From Rossellomorea aquimaris (GTDB lineage: Bacteria > Bacillota > Bacilli > Bacillales > Bacillaceae_B): a stretch of DNA of 64,000 nt. Of this stretch, positions 35,687 through 46,463 are shown one piece after another (the first letter of the stretch is position 1; each line of letters starts with the position of its first letter). Where the stretch lies: positions 124,001 to 188,000 of the forward strand of contig NZ_QNRJ01000002.1 of NCBI RefSeq assembly GCF_003315075.1, read 5' to 3'. A program made the position numbers and the translations under genes. The notes beneath the pieces are model-generated. The model was not told where the DNA came from, ran no database searches, and worked only from the letters and a program-made list of their open reading frames with translations.

Positions 35687-36928
35687 TTATTTCCTCATAT
35701 TTTGAGGGAGATTCCCATCCGGACTGATGAGGGATATCGCATAATCATCTTTAAAGATGTCAAGGGCTAACTGATTTACCTTGTCCATTGTAACGCCGTC
35801 GATTTCTTCGACAATCTCATCCAGCGTACGGTGGCGTTTTAGTAACAGCTCATTTTTCCCGTTACGACTCATCCGGCTATTCGTACTTTCTAAACTCAGC
35901 ATAAGGTTACCCTTTAATTGCTCTTTGCTGTTTAGTAATTCTTTAGACGTAATACCATCATCTTTCAGGGCTTGCAGGGTGCTGTCGATCGTATCAAATA
36001 ATTGATCTAACTGATTGGCTCCTGTCCCTCCATAAATGGTAACCATTCCGCTATCTTCATATGCGGAATGATAAGAAAACACGGAATACGCAAGTCCTCT
36101 TTGTTCGCGAACCTCTTGAAACAGACGGGATGACATACTGCCACCTAACACGTTGTTTAATACGATCAGGTTATAGATGTCCGGATGCCCGATTTGCAGG
36201 CCGTCAAATCCTAAGCATAAATGAGCTTGTTCTGTATCTTTTTTCCGGGCAATCTTATTGTTGTGAAAGGCAGGCTTCACACGGTCCTCAGGTCCTTTAC
36301 CACCTTCATAAGATCCGAATAGCTTCTCGACTTCTTTGATAAATGTTTCATCCACATTTCCTGCTACAGACACTACTACTTGATCCGGGGTGTACATGTC
36401 ATGCATGTACTCTTTCAATTTAGCTTGATTGAATGAGTTCAGTGTTTCTTCCGTTCCTAGAATCGGATAGCCAAGTGGATGCTCTTCATAGATTGCCTTG
36501 CTTAGTAAGTCATGAACAATATCATCCGGGGTATCTTCATACATTTTAATCTCTTCATACACTACATTTTTTTCTTTATTCAATTCCTCTTCTACATAGG
36601 TAGAGTTAAAGAACATATCAGAAAGTGTATGTAATGCATAATCCGCATGATTGTCCAATACTTTTGCATAATAGCAGGTGTATTCCTTTGAAGTAAATGC
36701 ATTGACCTGTCCGCCGATGCTGTCAAAGGACTCTGCTATTTCACGGGCCGTTTTCGTTTTTGTGCCTTTGAAAAACATATGTTCCAAAAAGTGGGATATC
36801 CCGTTGTTTTGTTCCGTTTCATTGCGTGATCCGGTTCCAATCCAGACCCCAATCGCTACAGAACGAACGTGAGGTATTTCCTCCAGCACGATTCTTAGTC
36901 CATTTTGGCATGTATATTTCTTTATCAA
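35687..36928 (-). CDS. mlpA: M16 zinc peptidase MlpA (YmxG)
   Basis: A 413-residue processing-peptidase-type M16 enzyme with the zinc motif HFLEH at 46-50 and the later FNSTYVEEELNKEKNVVYEEIKMYEDTP region holding the third ligand. Other family blocks are LNNVLGGSMSSRLFQEVREQRGLAYSVFS. No signal peptide, so cytosolic. In B. subtilis the homologue is a regulator-type protease linked to extracellular protease expression. It lies 28 bp after ylxY, probably in one operon. Confidence 0.94.
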   Translation of the reverse strand: MIKKYTCQNGLRIVLEEIPHVRSVAIGVWIGTGSRNETEQNNGISHFLEHMFFKGTKTKTAREIAESFDSIGGQVNAFTSKEYTCYYAKVLDNHADYALHTLSDMFFNSTYVEEELNKEKNVVYEEIKMYEDTPDDIVHDLLSKAIYEEHPLGYPILGTEETLNSFNQAKLKEYMHDMYTPDQVVVSVAGNVDETFIKEVEKLFGSYEGGKGPEDRVKPAFHNNKIARKKDTEQAHLCLGFDGLQIGHPDIYNLIVLNNVLGGSMSSRLFQEVREQRGLAYSVFSYHSAYEDSGMVTIYGGTGANQLDQLFDTIDSTLQALKDDGITSKELLNSKEQLKGNLMLSLESTNSRMSRNGKNELLLKRHRTLDEIVEEIDGVTMDKVNQLALDIFKDDYAISLISPDGNLPQNMRK

Positions 36929-36956
36929 GAAATTTCCTCCTATTCATGATGCAAAC

Positions 36957-37961
36957 TTACTGCTTCTTATTACTATTTCCCTGTTCTGACGAATTATCGA
37001 CGTCTTCCACGATTCTCTCTTCTTTAACCAAGCTTGAGATCGTACCAAGCCTTAAATTTTTTTCTTTTATTTGAAGAATCAACATGTTTAACGAATTGGC
37101 CGTAGAAGCTGTCGGGTGCATCAGTACAATAGCTCCCTTGTGCATCTTTCTCATTACACGCTCGATTAACACGCTTGGTTGTGGCTTTTGCCAATCAATC
37201 GTATCCACACTCCACATGATCGTTCTCATGTGCATCTCGTCTGCAATATTTATGACTTCCTCCCGGTAGCTGCCGCTTGGTGGAGCAAACCACTTCACTT
37301 TATCCCCTGTGGTCACTTCAATTATTTCATTCGTCTTTTTCAATTCTTCTCTTACTTTGGCTGACTCCAATGATTTCATATCAGGATGAGAATATGAATG
37401 ATTTCCCACTTCATGTCCTGCATCTACGATCATCTTCGCTAAGTCCGGGTTATTTTTCACCCATCTCCCCTCTAAAAAGAACGTAGCATATACTTGGTGT
37501 TTTTTCAAAGTTGCAAGCATATCCGGGATATATTCATTTCCCCATGCTACATTAATGATTAAGGACACCATTGGTTTATCCGGATTCCCTCGGTAAACAG
37601 GGGAAGCAGGTAAATCAGGTAAGTGCGTTTCAGGAGGGATTTGCTTGTAGATCAGTTTATCTTCATCAAAAGATTTTTGTTTTTTCATATTTTGAAGAGA
37701 CGCTTCTACATCCACTTTCAACCCATTATATCCTGGTGTAGCTTTCCAAACTGTATCTATTACAGCATCTTGAGCTGGGACTTCCCTCAATTTTGCTTCT
37801 TCTTTTATTTTTCGGGTTAAGTCATAGGGTTCGCTTACTCCATTCACTTCTAGCGATTCTTGTTTTAGTCCTGTCACATACTGATCTGATAATGGATTTT
37901 CAACGACAACCAAAGTCAGAATAGCAATTAGACTAATTCCAATCAAGTATTTTCTATCCAT
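36957..37961 (-). CDS. ylxY: Polysaccharide deacetylase-like protein YlxY
   Basis: About 334 residues: an N-terminal membrane anchor or signal (MDRKYLIGISLIAILTLVVV), then a NodB-type domain from about residue 130. The first NodB motif, normally TFDDG with the catalytic and metal aspartates, reads INVAWGN, while the second motif NHSYSHP is intact. Deacetylase activity is therefore doubtful. Start at 37961 is set by AAGGTGG. It lies between pnp and mlpA, as in B. subtilis, where it is thought to be sporulation-related. Confidence 0.9.
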   Translation of the reverse strand: MDRKYLIGISLIAILTLVVVENPLSDQYVTGLKQESLEVNGVSEPYDLTRKIKEEAKLREVPAQDAVIDTVWKATPGYNGLKVDVEASLQNMKKQKSFDEDKLIYKQIPPETHLPDLPASPVYRGNPDKPMVSLIINVAWGNEYIPDMLATLKKHQVYATFFLEGRWVKNNPDLAKMIVDAGHEVGNHSYSHPDMKSLESAKVREELKKTNEIIEVTTGDKVKWFAPPSGSYREEVINIADEMHMRTIMWSVDTIDWQKPQPSVLIERVMRKMHKGAIVLMHPTASTANSLNMLILQIKEKNLRLGTISSLVKEERIVEDVDNSSEQGNSNKKQ

Positions 37962-38059
37962 ACCTGTCCACCTTCCTTCTCCTAAAAACATATGTTAGGA
38001 AAGGAAAAGGTAGAACAAAAGCGGAGGCTACTCCTTCAGGGCAGAATGAAAATTCCACA

Positions 38060-38107
38060 GATAAAAAAAGCCGTCCCGGAGGAGAGTTTGCTCCTTACAG
38101 GACAGCC
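38060..38107 (-). terminator. Terminator after pnp
   Basis: AGCCGTCC (38070-38077) pairs with GGACAGCCT (from 38100), and AGGAG/CTCCT pair inside. TTTTTTTATC follows on the minus strand. Confidence 0.85.
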
Positions 38108-38123
38108 TGCCAATCTTAAAAGA

Positions 38124-40247
38124 TTATGCCTGGTTTTGTTCTTCTTTTTCACGCTGCTCTTTAAGAACGGCTTTTCTAGACAAGTTGACTCTACCCTGGT
38201 TATCGATGTCAAGAACCTTAACAAGGATCTCATCGCCGATCGCTACCACATCTTCAACTTTGCGAATACGCTCTTCTGCAAGTTCAGAAATGTGGACCAG
38301 TCCATCTTTACCGCTGAAGATTTCTACAAATGCACCGAATTTTTCAATTCGTTTTACTTTCCCCAGGTACATTTGTCCAGCTTCAACTTCTCTTACTATA
38401 TCTTCAATTGTTTTCTTAGCAACTTTGTTCATCTCTTCATCAGTAGAAGAAATGAAGATCGTTCCGTCTTGCTCAATATCAATCTTAACGCCTGTTTCGT
38501 CGATGATTTTATTGATTTGTTTACCACTTGGTCCAATAACATCACGGATCTTATCAGGGTTAATATGCATGGTTAAAATTTTCGGTGCATATTGAGAAAG
38601 GCTGGTTCTTGCTTCACCGATTGTTGCTAACATGCTATCAAGGATCTGCATTCTTCCTTTTTTCGCTTGTTGAAGTGCTTCTTCAAGAATTTCTCGGGAT
38701 AGCCCATCAATTTTGATATCCATTTGAAGAGCGGTTACACCCTTAGAAGTCCCGGCTACTTTAAAGTCCATGTCTCCCAGGTGATCTTCCATCCCTTGAA
38801 TATCCGTTAAGATGGAATAGTTTTCACCAGATTTGATCAGACCCATGGCGATTCCTGCTACAGGTGCTTTAATAGGAACACCGGCATCCATCATCGCTAA
38901 TGTACTTGCACAGATACTTGCTTGGGAAGTTGAACCATTTGATTCAAGTACTTCGGAAACAAGGCGGATTGTATACGGGAAGTCTTTCTCGTTTGGAATA
39001 ATCGGATCCAAGGCTTTTTCCCCTAGTGCTCCATGTCCGATTTCACGACGACCTGGTCCTCTGATCGGGCCCGTTTCCCCTACACTGAATTGAGGGAAAT
39101 TATAATGATGCATGAATCGTTTTGATTCTTCAATTCCTAGACCATCAAGAACTTGGACATCTCCTAAAGCACCTAATGTACAAATGCTTAGTGCTTGAGT
39201 TTGTCCACGTGTGAACAGTCCAGAACCATGTGTTCTTGGTAATAAACCAACCTCGGAAGAAAGTGGACGGATCTCGTCGACTTTACGGCCATCAGGACGG
39301 ACTTTATCTTCCGTGATCAAGCGACGAACTTCATTTTTCACAAGCTTGTCTAATACCTTTTTCACTTGCTTCAGTGTAGCTTCATCGGCTTCCTTCTCTT
39401 CTTCATAAACAGCCATCACTTTTTTCTTAACTGCTTTAATTGCTTCTTCACGAGCATGTTTTTCCTGAACTTGGATCGCAGGGATCAGTTCGGTTTCACA
39501 TATTGAACGAACCTCTGCTTCAACGGCTTGATCAAGTTCAACAAGTTGAATTTCTGATTTTTCTTTACCGACTTTAGCAACAATTTCCTCTTGGAAAGCG
39601 ACTAAGCGCTTTATTTCTTCATGACCAAACATGATTGCCTCAAGCATTGTCTCTTCCGGTACTTCATCTGCACCTGCTTCAACCATGTTGATGGCTTCTT
39701 TCGTACCGGCTACAGATAAATGAATCTCACTTTTCTCCAGCTGTTCCACTGATGGGTTAATAATAAATTCACCATCAATCAGACCAACTATAACTCCAGC
39801 AATCGGACCCTCAAATGGGATATCAGAAACAGAAAGTGCCAGTGAAGATCCGAACATAGCTGCCATTTCAGATGAACAGTTTTGGTCTACACTCATCACT
39901 ATACTGATTACTTGTACTTCATTACGGAACCCATCTGCGAACAATGGACGGATAGGGCGGTCGATTAAACGGCTTGCCAGGATCGCTTTTTCACTTGGAC
40001 GTCCTTCACGTTTAATAAATCCTCCTGGGATTTTACCAACAGCATATAATCTTTCTTCATAATTCACAGTCAGTGGGAAGAAATCCAATGGTTTTGGCTC
40101 TTTTGAAGCTGTTGCACTACTTAATACCGCAGTATCTCCGTAGCGTACCATTACCGCTCCATTGGCTTGTTTGGCAAATTGGCCTACTTCGACCGTTAAT
40201 TCTCTTCCTGCCCATTCAATGGAAAAGATTTGTTTAGTTTGTTCCAT
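38124..40247 (-). CDS. pnp: Polyribonucleotide nucleotidyltransferase
   Basis: PNPase, the phosphorolytic 3'-5' exoribonuclease. The 707 residues contain two RNase PH domains (about 1-215 and 310-540), a KH domain ([10 protein letters not shown]-type, here [15 protein letters not shown]) and a C-terminal S1 domain ([16 protein letters not shown]). A Glu/Lys-rich tail ends it. It follows rpsO with a terminator between, plus a 300 bp leader. Confidence 0.98.
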   Translation of the reverse strand: MEQTKQIFSIEWAGRELTVEVGQFAKQANGAVMVRYGDTAVLSSATASKEPKPLDFFPLTVNYEERLYAVGKIPGGFIKREGRPSEKAILASRLIDRPIRPLFADGFRNEVQVISIVMSVDQNCSSEMAAMFGSSLALSVSDIPFEGPIAGVIVGLIDGEFIINPSVEQLEKSEIHLSVAGTKEAINMVEAGADEVPEETMLEAIMFGHEEIKRLVAFQEEIVAKVGKEKSEIQLVELDQAVEAEVRSICETELIPAIQVQEKHAREEAIKAVKKKVMAVYEEEKEADEATLKQVKKVLDKLVKNEVRRLITEDKVRPDGRKVDEIRPLSSEVGLLPRTHGSGLFTRGQTQALSICTLGALGDVQVLDGLGIEESKRFMHHYNFPQFSVGETGPIRGPGRREIGHGALGEKALDPIIPNEKDFPYTIRLVSEVLESNGSTSQASICASTLAMMDAGVPIKAPVAGIAMGLIKSGENYSILTDIQGMEDHLGDMDFKVAGTSKGVTALQMDIKIDGLSREILEEALQQAKKGRMQILDSMLATIGEARTSLSQYAPKILTMHINPDKIRDVIGPSGKQINKIIDETGVKIDIEQDGTIFISSTDEEMNKVAKKTIEDIVREVEAGQMYLGKVKRIEKFGAFVEIFSGKDGLVHISELAEERIRKVEDVVAIGDEILVKVLDIDNQGRVNLSRKAVLKEQREKEEQNQA

Positions 40248-40568
40248 AAAGTGTGCCCCTCTCTTTATATATCACTAAAGGGTTCGGCCTGTACCCAACC
40301 CGGATAAATATTGTAAATAAACTATTCTATATCATGCACATTTGTGCCGTTATATTCGTTTGGATGAATAACATAAGGAACTATGTAAATATAGCATGTT
40401 CCCTCAATGGAAAGTTCTATTTACTCGCATTAAGGACTCGAATTAACTCTTATGTACATATTATGTATTTTAGACAAAAACTATATAATTGAATACTTTT
40501 CGTGATGAATTTTTTTAAAAATAAGTGGGGGATCATACAAAGATTCCCACTTATCAAAACTAAAGAAA
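40248..40568. other. pnp leader / rpsO-pnp intergenic region, no gene
   Basis: About 320 bp of AT-rich sequence upstream of pnp. No reading frame is plausible. I see no strong -35/-10 pair or riboswitch. A leader under autoregulation is likely from what is known of pnp in other bacteria, but no specific hairpin is clear. Confidence 0.4.
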
Positions 40569-40589
40569 AAGCGGGACATAATCCCGCTT
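40560..40589 (-). terminator. Terminator after rpsO
   Basis: AAGCGGGA (40569-40576) pairs perfectly with TCCCGCTT (40582-40589). TTTCTTTA follows on the minus strand. Confidence 0.85.
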
Positions 40590-40600
40590 CCTTTGTCTGT

Positions 40601-40870
40601 TTATCGACGTAAACCTAATTTGTTGATTAACTCACGGTAGCGTTGTACATCTTTCTTACGTAGGTAAGATAATAGATTACGACGGTGACCTACCATTTTC
40701 AGAAGACCGCGACGAGAGTGGTGGTCTTTCTTGTGAACGCGTAAGTGATCGTTCAGGTTGTTAATTTCTTCAGTTAGGACAGCAATTTGAACTTCTGGAG
40801 ATCCAGTATCGTTCTCATGTACTTTGTATTCACTGATAAGTTCGTTTTTACGCTCTTTAGTGATAGCCAT
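40601..40870 (-). CDS. rpsO: 30S ribosomal protein S15
   Basis: S15, 89 residues, binds 16S rRNA early in small-subunit assembly. The start [12 protein letters not shown] at 40870 follows AGGAGGTG; upstream codons give a non-family extension. Features: [22 protein letters not shown] and [21 protein letters not shown]. It lies between ribF and pnp with its own promoter. Confidence 0.98.
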   Translation of the reverse strand: MAITKERKNELISEYKVHENDTGSPEVQIAVLTEEINNLNDHLRVHKKDHHSRRGLLKMVGHRRNLLSYLRKKDVQRYRELINKLGLRR

Positions 40871-40967
40871 CCTTTTCACCTCCTAATAATTTCTTTCAAA
40901 TCCCCTGTTACTGAGCAGCCGTTGGTGAATCGTGATGCCAAGCAAAGGTTCATTTCATACGCTATTT

Positions 40968-40996
40968 AGAATACTACTCTTTTCAACAAAAATCAA
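40968..40996 (-). promoter_or_regulatory. Sigma-A promoter of rpsO
   Basis: On the minus strand TTGATT (40991-40996) and TATTCT (40968-40973) are 17 bp apart. The transcript would have a leader of about 90 nt. Confidence 0.55.
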
Positions 40997-41005
40997 GTAT
41001 AAACC

Positions 41006-41950
41006 TCAAATTTCCGAAAAGTAGTGGATTGCTTTGTCTTTATCTTTCTGAATTTGCGAGATTAATTCCTCTATCCCCGAAAACTTCTGTTCATCTCTAA
41101 TTCTTTCATACCATTCGATATACACTTCTTCGCCATATATAGATGCATGGAAATCAAAAATGTGAACTTCGATTGATAGAGAGTATTCGTCAGGATTTTT
41201 AAAAGTAGGCTTATAACCGATATTGCATACACCATCGAACCATTTATCATGAATTTTCATTCTAACAGCATACACTCCCACTTTAGGAGTAAGATAGTCG
41301 TAGGCCAACTCAATATTGGCAGTAGGAAAGCCGATTTTCCTGCCTCTCTTATCCCCGTGTATGACTGTCCCTTTCATCTTAAACGGCCTGCCCAGGAGCT
41401 CTCGAACCTTCTTTACGCCGCCTTCTTTAAGGCATTCTCTTATGAACGTCGAACTTACTTTGGAGTCATCGTCTGTAAGCTTCGAAATTGTAGTAGAAGT
41501 AAACATATCGCGTGAATGGAATGGAAGTGTTTCCATCGTCCCTTTCCCTAAACGTCCATATGAGTAATCGAAGCCTGCTACTACATGCAGTACATTGAGC
41601 CCTATGATGTATTGATCAACGAAGTCCTGAGGGATCAGACTTGCAAATTCTGATGTGAATCGGACAATAAATAAATAATCCACACCCAGTTCCTCTATAA
41701 TTTCTTTCTTTTCTTCCAGAGGTGTTATGTAGTGTATATGCTTGTGCTTATGACCTAATACAACTGAAGGATGAGGATCAAATGTCATTACCGCACTACA
41801 AGCTTTGAGCTCCTTCGCTTTTTCTACTGCTGCCTTGATCACCCTCTGATGTCCTCTATGCACCCCATCGAAGTACCCTAGAGCCAAAACAAGGGATGGA
41901 AAATCATTCTTACTAATTGAATGTGGATGATGTACAGTTATCACTTTCAC
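41006..41950 (-). CDS. ribF: Bifunctional riboflavin kinase/FAD synthetase
   Basis: The 314-residue enzyme makes FMN then FAD. The N-terminal adenylyltransferase domain has GYFDGVHRGHQRVI (the HxGH-type site) and SSTFIRECL. The C-terminal riboflavin kinase domain has GDKRGRKIGFPTANIE. B. subtilis calls the gene ribC. It follows truB closely, as in most Bacillus. Confidence 0.97.
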   Translation of the reverse strand: MKVITVHHPHSISKNDFPSLVLALGYFDGVHRGHQRVIKAAVEKAKELKACSAVMTFDPHPSVVLGHKHKHIHYITPLEEKKEIIEELGVDYLFIVRFTSEFASLIPQDFVDQYIIGLNVLHVVAGFDYSYGRLGKGTMETLPFHSRDMFTSTTISKLTDDDSKVSSTFIRECLKEGGVKKVRELLGRPFKMKGTVIHGDKRGRKIGFPTANIELAYDYLTPKVGVYAVRMKIHDKWFDGVCNIGYKPTFKNPDEYSLSIEVHIFDFHASIYGEEVYIEWYERIRDEQKFSGIEELISQIQKDKDKAIHYFSEI

Positions 41951-41969
41951 AGTATTTCACCTTTTTTCA

Positions 41970-42878
41970 CTAGTCGTTGAAAAGCACTTTGACAGGCTTG
42001 ATAACCCCTGGTTTGTCCGGGTGACGGCGATAAATGGCAATAACCTTGCCATGATACTCCATCACTACTTCACTCGTTTCCGGCCAATCCTCAGGCTCTT
42101 CCAAGCGTGCTCCATTCTTCACTTTCTCTGCTAATGTATCATTAATTGCCATTTTCGGCAAATGAGAAAGCCCCATTTCCAGTGGGAGAAGAAGCCCTTG
42201 TGGATTCCCATTATCAACGAACTCTTTCACATCTTCTAAGGTAAAACAGTCCTCTTTCCTAAAACAGGCTGATTGTGTACGGGTAAGGGCTGACATATGA
42301 GCAGGATATCCAAGTCTATTTCCCATTTCAACAGCAAGGGTCCTCACATAAGTACCTTTGCCACAAGCCACTTCGAAAGAGAAAGCGGGATTCTGGCTGT
42401 CTAACTCATCCCAATCCTCCAGTAATTGAAGCTTATCGATCCGAACGGTTCTTGATGGTCTATCAACTTCAATCCCTTGTCTTGCATACTCATATAACCG
42501 TTTACCGTTTACCTTTACCGCTGAATACATTGGAGGGGTTTGCGTAATATCGCCGGTTAAACTTCTGAGAATCTCTTCAACCTCTGCTCTGGTAATCGTA
42601 CGGTCCAATGCCTTCTTTACAACAGGTTCACCCCAAGCATCTTCTGTCGTAGTCGAGAAACCAAGAGTGACTTCCCCTTCATAGGTTTTTCCCGATGCTG
42701 TAATATACTCTGCTATCTTCGTCGCTCTTCCGATGCAAATCGGAAGTACACCAGATACTTCCGGATCAAGCGTGCCTGTATGGCCCACCTTTTTCGTTCT
42801 AAGGAGCTTCCTTAATTTAAATACACAGTCATGTGACGTCATGCCACGGGGCTTCCATAGGGGCAGGATTCCATTCAT
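41970..42878 (-). CDS. truB: tRNA pseudouridine-55 synthase
   Basis: The 302-residue TruB makes pseudouridine 55 in the tRNA T-arm. The N-terminus GILPLWKPRGMTSHDCV, the catalytic aspartate in HTGTLDPEVSGVLP and the KTYEGEVTLGFSTTT block are standard. A C-terminal PUA-like part (about 245-302) is present. A hairpin of terminator form lies between rbfA and this gene. Confidence 0.97.
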   Translation of the reverse strand: MNGILPLWKPRGMTSHDCVFKLRKLLRTKKVGHTGTLDPEVSGVLPICIGRATKIAEYITASGKTYEGEVTLGFSTTTEDAWGEPVVKKALDRTITRAEVEEILRSLTGDITQTPPMYSAVKVNGKRLYEYARQGIEVDRPSRTVRIDKLQLLEDWDELDSQNPAFSFEVACGKGTYVRTLAVEMGNRLGYPAHMSALTRTQSACFRKEDCFTLEDVKEFVDNGNPQGLLLPLEMGLSHLPKMAINDTLAEKVKNGARLEEPEDWPETSEVVMEYHGKVIAIYRRHPDKPGVIKPVKVLFND

Positions 42879-42919
42879 GTTAATACCTCCACTATTATTT
42901 CTTCTTTAATCCAACAATT

Positions 42920-42974
42920 AGAAAACAAAAGGACTAATCCATTGGAATTGTCATTCCTTCCGGATCAGCCCTTT
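42920..42974 (-). terminator. Hairpin between rbfA and truB
   Basis: AAAGGACTAATCC pairs with GGATCAGCCCTTT with one mismatch and one bulge, and GGAAT/ATTCC pair inside. TGTTTTC follows on the minus strand. Probably a leaky terminator within the operon. Confidence 0.65.
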
Positions 42975-42978
42975 CTAG

Positions 42979-43347
42979 TTACTCATCTGTGTCTTTAGAC
43001 TCTTCTGGTTCATCTTGAACTTTTCTTAATAAAGTTTCAATATGATTACCATAATCAATCGATTCATCAAACTCAAAAATAATTTCAGGTGTTTTGCGCA
43101 GACGGATTCGCTGTCCTACTTCAGAACGGATGAACCCTTTTGCCTTCGCCAGACCTTTAAGCGTGTTTTCTCTTTGGTCTTCTCCACCTAGAACGGTAAT
43201 ATACACTTTTGCCTGTTGTAAATCACCAGTTACCTGCACGTCTGTAACTGTCACAAAGCCAATGCGTGGGTCCTTTATTTTTCGTCCGATAATATCGCTG
43301 AGCTCTTTCTTCATTTGCTCGCTAACACGATTCGCACGATGGCTCAT
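42979..43347 (-). CDS. rbfA: Ribosome-binding factor A
   Basis: A 122-residue KH-like factor that helps mature the 30S subunit and 16S rRNA 5' end. Start [18 protein letters not shown] at 43347 follows AGAGGTGA; ATG codons three residues upstream would remove the spacing. [25 protein letters not shown] is the family core. It is 55 bp after ylxP. Confidence 0.96.
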   Translation of the reverse strand: MSHRANRVSEQMKKELSDIIGRKIKDPRIGFVTVTDVQVTGDLQQAKVYITVLGGEDQRENTLKGLAKAKGFIRSEVGQRIRLRKTPEIIFEFDESIDYGNHIETLLRKVQDEPEESKDTDE

Positions 43348-43402
43348 CAATATCACCTCTTATATATCGTTAATGGTTATATGTTGGAACATAAGCAACT
43401 CT

Positions 43403-43681
43403 CTATAACGACTCGATTTGGGTCTCCAGTCTCTCCCACTCCGGAAAAGAATCAATGAATTTCAATGCATGCTCCATTTCTCTTTCACTGGCTCCTTTGG
43501 AAGAAGCGACGGTGACGATGGCAATCCTGGTTCGTTGCCATACATCCTGGTGTCCGATTTCAGAGACAGATACATTAAATTTTTGTTTGAGGCGTGACAA
43601 GACCCTCTGCAGGACCGCCCGCTTTTCTTTTAAAGAGTGAGAATCATAAATCATGCACTCACATTCAACATATGTGATCAT
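43403..43681 (-). CDS. ylxP: YlxP-like protein (DUF503)
   Basis: A 92-residue DUF503 protein ([29 protein letters not shown]) of unknown function. It is invariably found between infB and rbfA in Firmicutes, which suggests a role in translation or ribosome assembly. Its start overlaps the infB stop by four bases (ATGA). Confidence 0.93.
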   Translation of the reverse strand: MITYVECECMIYDSHSLKEKRAVLQRVLSRLKQKFNVSVSEIGHQDVWQRTRIAIVTVASSKGASEREMEHALKFIDSFPEWERLETQIESL

Positions 43682-45849
43682 TTACGTGTAATTTCCTCCA
43701 TGATGAAGGCTTCGATTACGTCGCCCTCTTTCACATCGTTAAAGTTCTTAATCGTAATACCACATTCGTAACCTTTGGCTACGTCTTTCGCGTCATCCTT
43801 AAAACGTTTAAGAGCATCCAGTTCACCTTCAAAGATAACAATTCCATCACGAATTAGACGAACGCCGCTGTCGCGAGAAATTTTACCTTCTGTTACATAG
43901 CTTCCCGCAATAGTACCAACTTTAGACACTTTAAATGTTTGACGAACTTCTGCTTGACCAATGATTTTTTCTTCAAATTCAGGGTCCAGCATCCCTTTCA
44001 TAGCAGCTTCAATTTCCTCCATTACCTTATAGATAATACGGTGTAATCGAATTTCTACTCCTTCAGCATCAGCCGTACGTTTCGCATTTACATCAGGGCG
44101 AACATTAAAGCCTATAACAATGGCGTTGGACGCTGCTGCCAATGTAATATCTGATTCGTTAATCGCTCCCACACCAGTGTGGATGATACGAATATTTACA
44201 CCTTCAACTTCAATTTTCAGTAATGAAGCGGCAAGAGCTTCTACTGAACCTTGAACGTCCGCTTTAAGAACAAGGTTGAGATCCTTCATTTCACCTTGTT
44301 TCATTTGTTCGAACAGGTTCTCAAGGCTTACTTTGGACTTCTCTCCCCTCTGAGCTTGCAGAGCTTGAGAAGCACGGGATTCACCAACGGAACGAGCCGT
44401 TTTCTCATCTTCAAATACAACGAAACGATCCCCTGCTTGAGGAACATCATTTAAACCTGTGATTTCAACAGGAGCAGATGGACCCGCTTCTTTCACACGG
44501 CGACCAAGGTCATTGACCATTGCACGAACACGTCCGAATGTATTTCCTACTACGATAGGGTCTCCAACTTTCAATGTCCCGTTTTGAACAAGTAAAGTCG
44601 CTACAGATCCCCGGCCTTTATCTAATTGTGCTTCAATTACCGTACCTTGAGCAAGGCGATTCGGATTTGCTTTAAGCTCTTCCACTTCACTGACAAGGAC
44701 GATCATTTCAAGTAAATTATCGATCCCTTCTCCTGATAATGCAGATAGTGGTACGAAGATTGTGTCTCCACCCCACGCTTCAGGAACCAGTTCGTATTCC
44801 GTGAGTTCTTGCATTACACGATCCGGATTCGCAGCTTCTTTGTCCATTTTATTAACGGCAATGATAATTGGAACTTCAGCAGCTTTGGCATGGTTAATTG
44901 CTTCAACTGTTTGAGGCATGACCCCATCATCAGCAGCAACAACAATGATCGCAATGTCGGTTACTTGAGCACCGCGGGCACGCATCGTTGTGAAGGCAGC
45001 ATGTCCAGGAGTATCAAGGAAGGTGATTTTCTTTTCATCCACTTCTACTTGATAAGCACCGATATGCTGAGTGATTCCTCCAGCTTCTCCTGCCGTTACT
45101 TTCGTGTTACGGATGGAATCAAGCAGAGTTGTTTTACCGTGGTCAACGTGACCCATGATTGTCACAACAGATGGACGCTCTACTACTTCTTCTTGTGTAT
45201 CTTCAGTGAAGTATACTTCAAGATCAGTGGCATCTACCTTGATCTCTTCCTCTACTTCGACTCCATATTCCCCTGCAATGAGCTCAATTGATTCTTTATC
45301 TAGTTCTTGGTTTATTGTTGCCATGACACCAAGCATGAATAGTTTTTTAATGATTTCAGATGGCTCTTTGTGAAGCTTTTTCGCGAGCTCTGAAACCGTC
45401 AATGAATCTGAGAACGTAATTTTTGAAGGAAGTTCTTTTTTCTTGGCAGGCGGCTGTTGCTGTGGAGCCTGTTTGAAATTTTTATTTTGCCTGTTTTGTT
45501 TGTTATTTTTGTTTTTGTTGTTGTTATTATTATTATTGAAGACCTTCTTCTCCTTTGATTGGTGCTGTTGTTCGTGTTTTTTTCCTTCACGACTTTTCGG
45601 TGCTGATTTTACTTTTTCCTTGTTCGGAGCTTCTTCTGTCTTTGATGCATTTGCCTTGGAATCCTTTTGGCCAGGTTTCTGACTGCCTGAATCCCCTTTA
45701 TACATCGCGTCTAATTTTGTTACTGCGTCGTCTTCTATAGTTGCCATATGGTTTGATACCTCAATATTCAGTTGCTTTAATTTTCCGATAACATCTTTGC
45801 TTGAAACATTGTATTTTTTTGCATATTCATAAACACGCATCTTGCTCAT
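43678..45849 (-). CDS. infB: Translation initiation factor IF-2
   Basis: The 723-residue GTPase brings initiator tRNA to the ribosome. Start [14 protein letters not shown] at 45849 follows GGGGTG. The N-terminal IF2-N domain is followed by a low-complexity linker rich in Asn, Lys and Gln (about 85-135). The G domain, from about residue 225, has [17 protein letters not shown] and NKMDK. Domains II-IV complete the protein. It starts four bases after ylxQ. Confidence 0.98.
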   Translation of the reverse strand: MSKMRVYEYAKKYNVSSKDVIGKLKQLNIEVSNHMATIEDDAVTKLDAMYKGDSGSQKPGQKDSKANASKTEEAPNKEKVKSAPKSREGKKHEQQHQSKEKKVFNNNNNNNKNKNNKQNRQNKNFKQAPQQQPPAKKKELPSKITFSDSLTVSELAKKLHKEPSEIIKKLFMLGVMATINQELDKESIELIAGEYGVEVEEEIKVDATDLEVYFTEDTQEEVVERPSVVTIMGHVDHGKTTLLDSIRNTKVTAGEAGGITQHIGAYQVEVDEKKITFLDTPGHAAFTTMRARGAQVTDIAIIVVAADDGVMPQTVEAINHAKAAEVPIIIAVNKMDKEAANPDRVMQELTEYELVPEAWGGDTIFVPLSALSGEGIDNLLEMIVLVSEVEELKANPNRLAQGTVIEAQLDKGRGSVATLLVQNGTLKVGDPIVVGNTFGRVRAMVNDLGRRVKEAGPSAPVEITGLNDVPQAGDRFVVFEDEKTARSVGESRASQALQAQRGEKSKVSLENLFEQMKQGEMKDLNLVLKADVQGSVEALAASLLKIEVEGVNIRIIHTGVGAINESDITLAAASNAIVIGFNVRPDVNAKRTADAEGVEIRLHRIIYKVMEEIEAAMKGMLDPEFEEKIIGQAEVRQTFKVSKVGTIAGSYVTEGKISRDSGVRLIRDGIVIFEGELDALKRFKDDAKDVAKGYECGITIKNFNDVKEGDVIEAFIMEEITRK

Positions 45850-45853
45850 ATGT

Positions 45854-46171
45854 TCACCCCCACTGAGATTCATCGAGCAGTTCGGATAATTTCCCGGCAA
45901 AGCCTGCATCCATTATAGCCACCACTACCCTGGCTTCTTTTCCAATGGCCTGACCTAAATCGTTTCTGCTTTCCACCAAGCTAACCGGAACATTGTAGGA
46001 TTTACATTTGTCCGTGATTTTCTTGTATGTATTAGCAGAAGCATCTTTGGAAAGAATGACAAGTTTTGCTCGTCCACTACGAACTTCTTTAATAACAAGC
46101 TCTTCACCTGAAATAATCTTACGTGCCCGATTCGCCAATCCTAAAAGTGACATCCAACGATTTTGATTCAT
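45854..46171 (-). CDS. ylxQ: L7Ae-family ribosomal protein-like YlxQ
   Basis: A 105-residue protein of the L7Ae/L30e fold ([57 protein letters not shown]). Such proteins bind kink-turn RNA; the precise target of YlxQ is unclear. It lies eleven bases after rnpM inside the nusA-infB operon. Confidence 0.94.
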   Translation of the reverse strand: MNQNRWMSLLGLANRARKIISGEELVIKEVRSGRAKLVILSKDASANTYKKITDKCKSYNVPVSLVESRNDLGQAIGKEARVVVAIMDAGFAGKLSELLDESQWG

Positions 46172-46181
46172 ACGCTAAACG

Positions 46182-46460
46182 TTACTCCTTCTCCACAAGG
46201 CTAATCAATTCATCGTAAAGAGATTCATCTATTTTCGCTTGTAATTGATTGGCTAATGTATTTTTCTTTTTTGCTTGTAAAATGATGTCTTTATCCTTGG
46301 AAAGATAAGCTCCACGCCCTGACTTCTTACCTGTGGGATCGATGGAAACCTCCCCTTCTTTCGAGCGGACAATCCGTATCATTTCTTTCTTCGGTTTCAT
46401 TTCACCCGTTGCCACACATTTGCGCAATGGGATCTTCTTATTTACACTCATCTGACTCAC
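46182..46460 (-). CDS. rnpM: RNase P modulator RnpM (YlxR)
   Basis: A 92-residue basic protein of the YlxR family with KKIPLRKCVATGEMKPKKEM and GRGAYLSKDKDI. YlxR/RnpM of B. subtilis binds RNase P RNA and lowers its activity. It is placed between nusA and ylxQ as expected, three bases after nusA. Confidence 0.94.
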   Translation of the reverse strand: MSQMSVNKKIPLRKCVATGEMKPKKEMIRIVRSKEGEVSIDPTGKKSGRGAYLSKDKDIILQAKKKNTLANQLQAKIDESLYDELISLVEKE

Positions 46461-46463
46461 CTC

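Noticed and set aside
37992-38576. A 194-codon plus-strand frame overlapping pnp
   Set aside because: Most of it is antisense to the KH and S1 domains of pnp and it crosses the pnp terminator.
44809-45291. A 160-codon plus-strand frame
   Set aside because: It lies wholly antisense to the conserved IF-2 G domain, and its protein resembles nothing.
45443-45682. Plus-strand frame rich in Leu, Phe and Cys
   Set aside because: It is the antisense shadow of the Asn/Lys-rich IF-2 linker and has no ribosome site.
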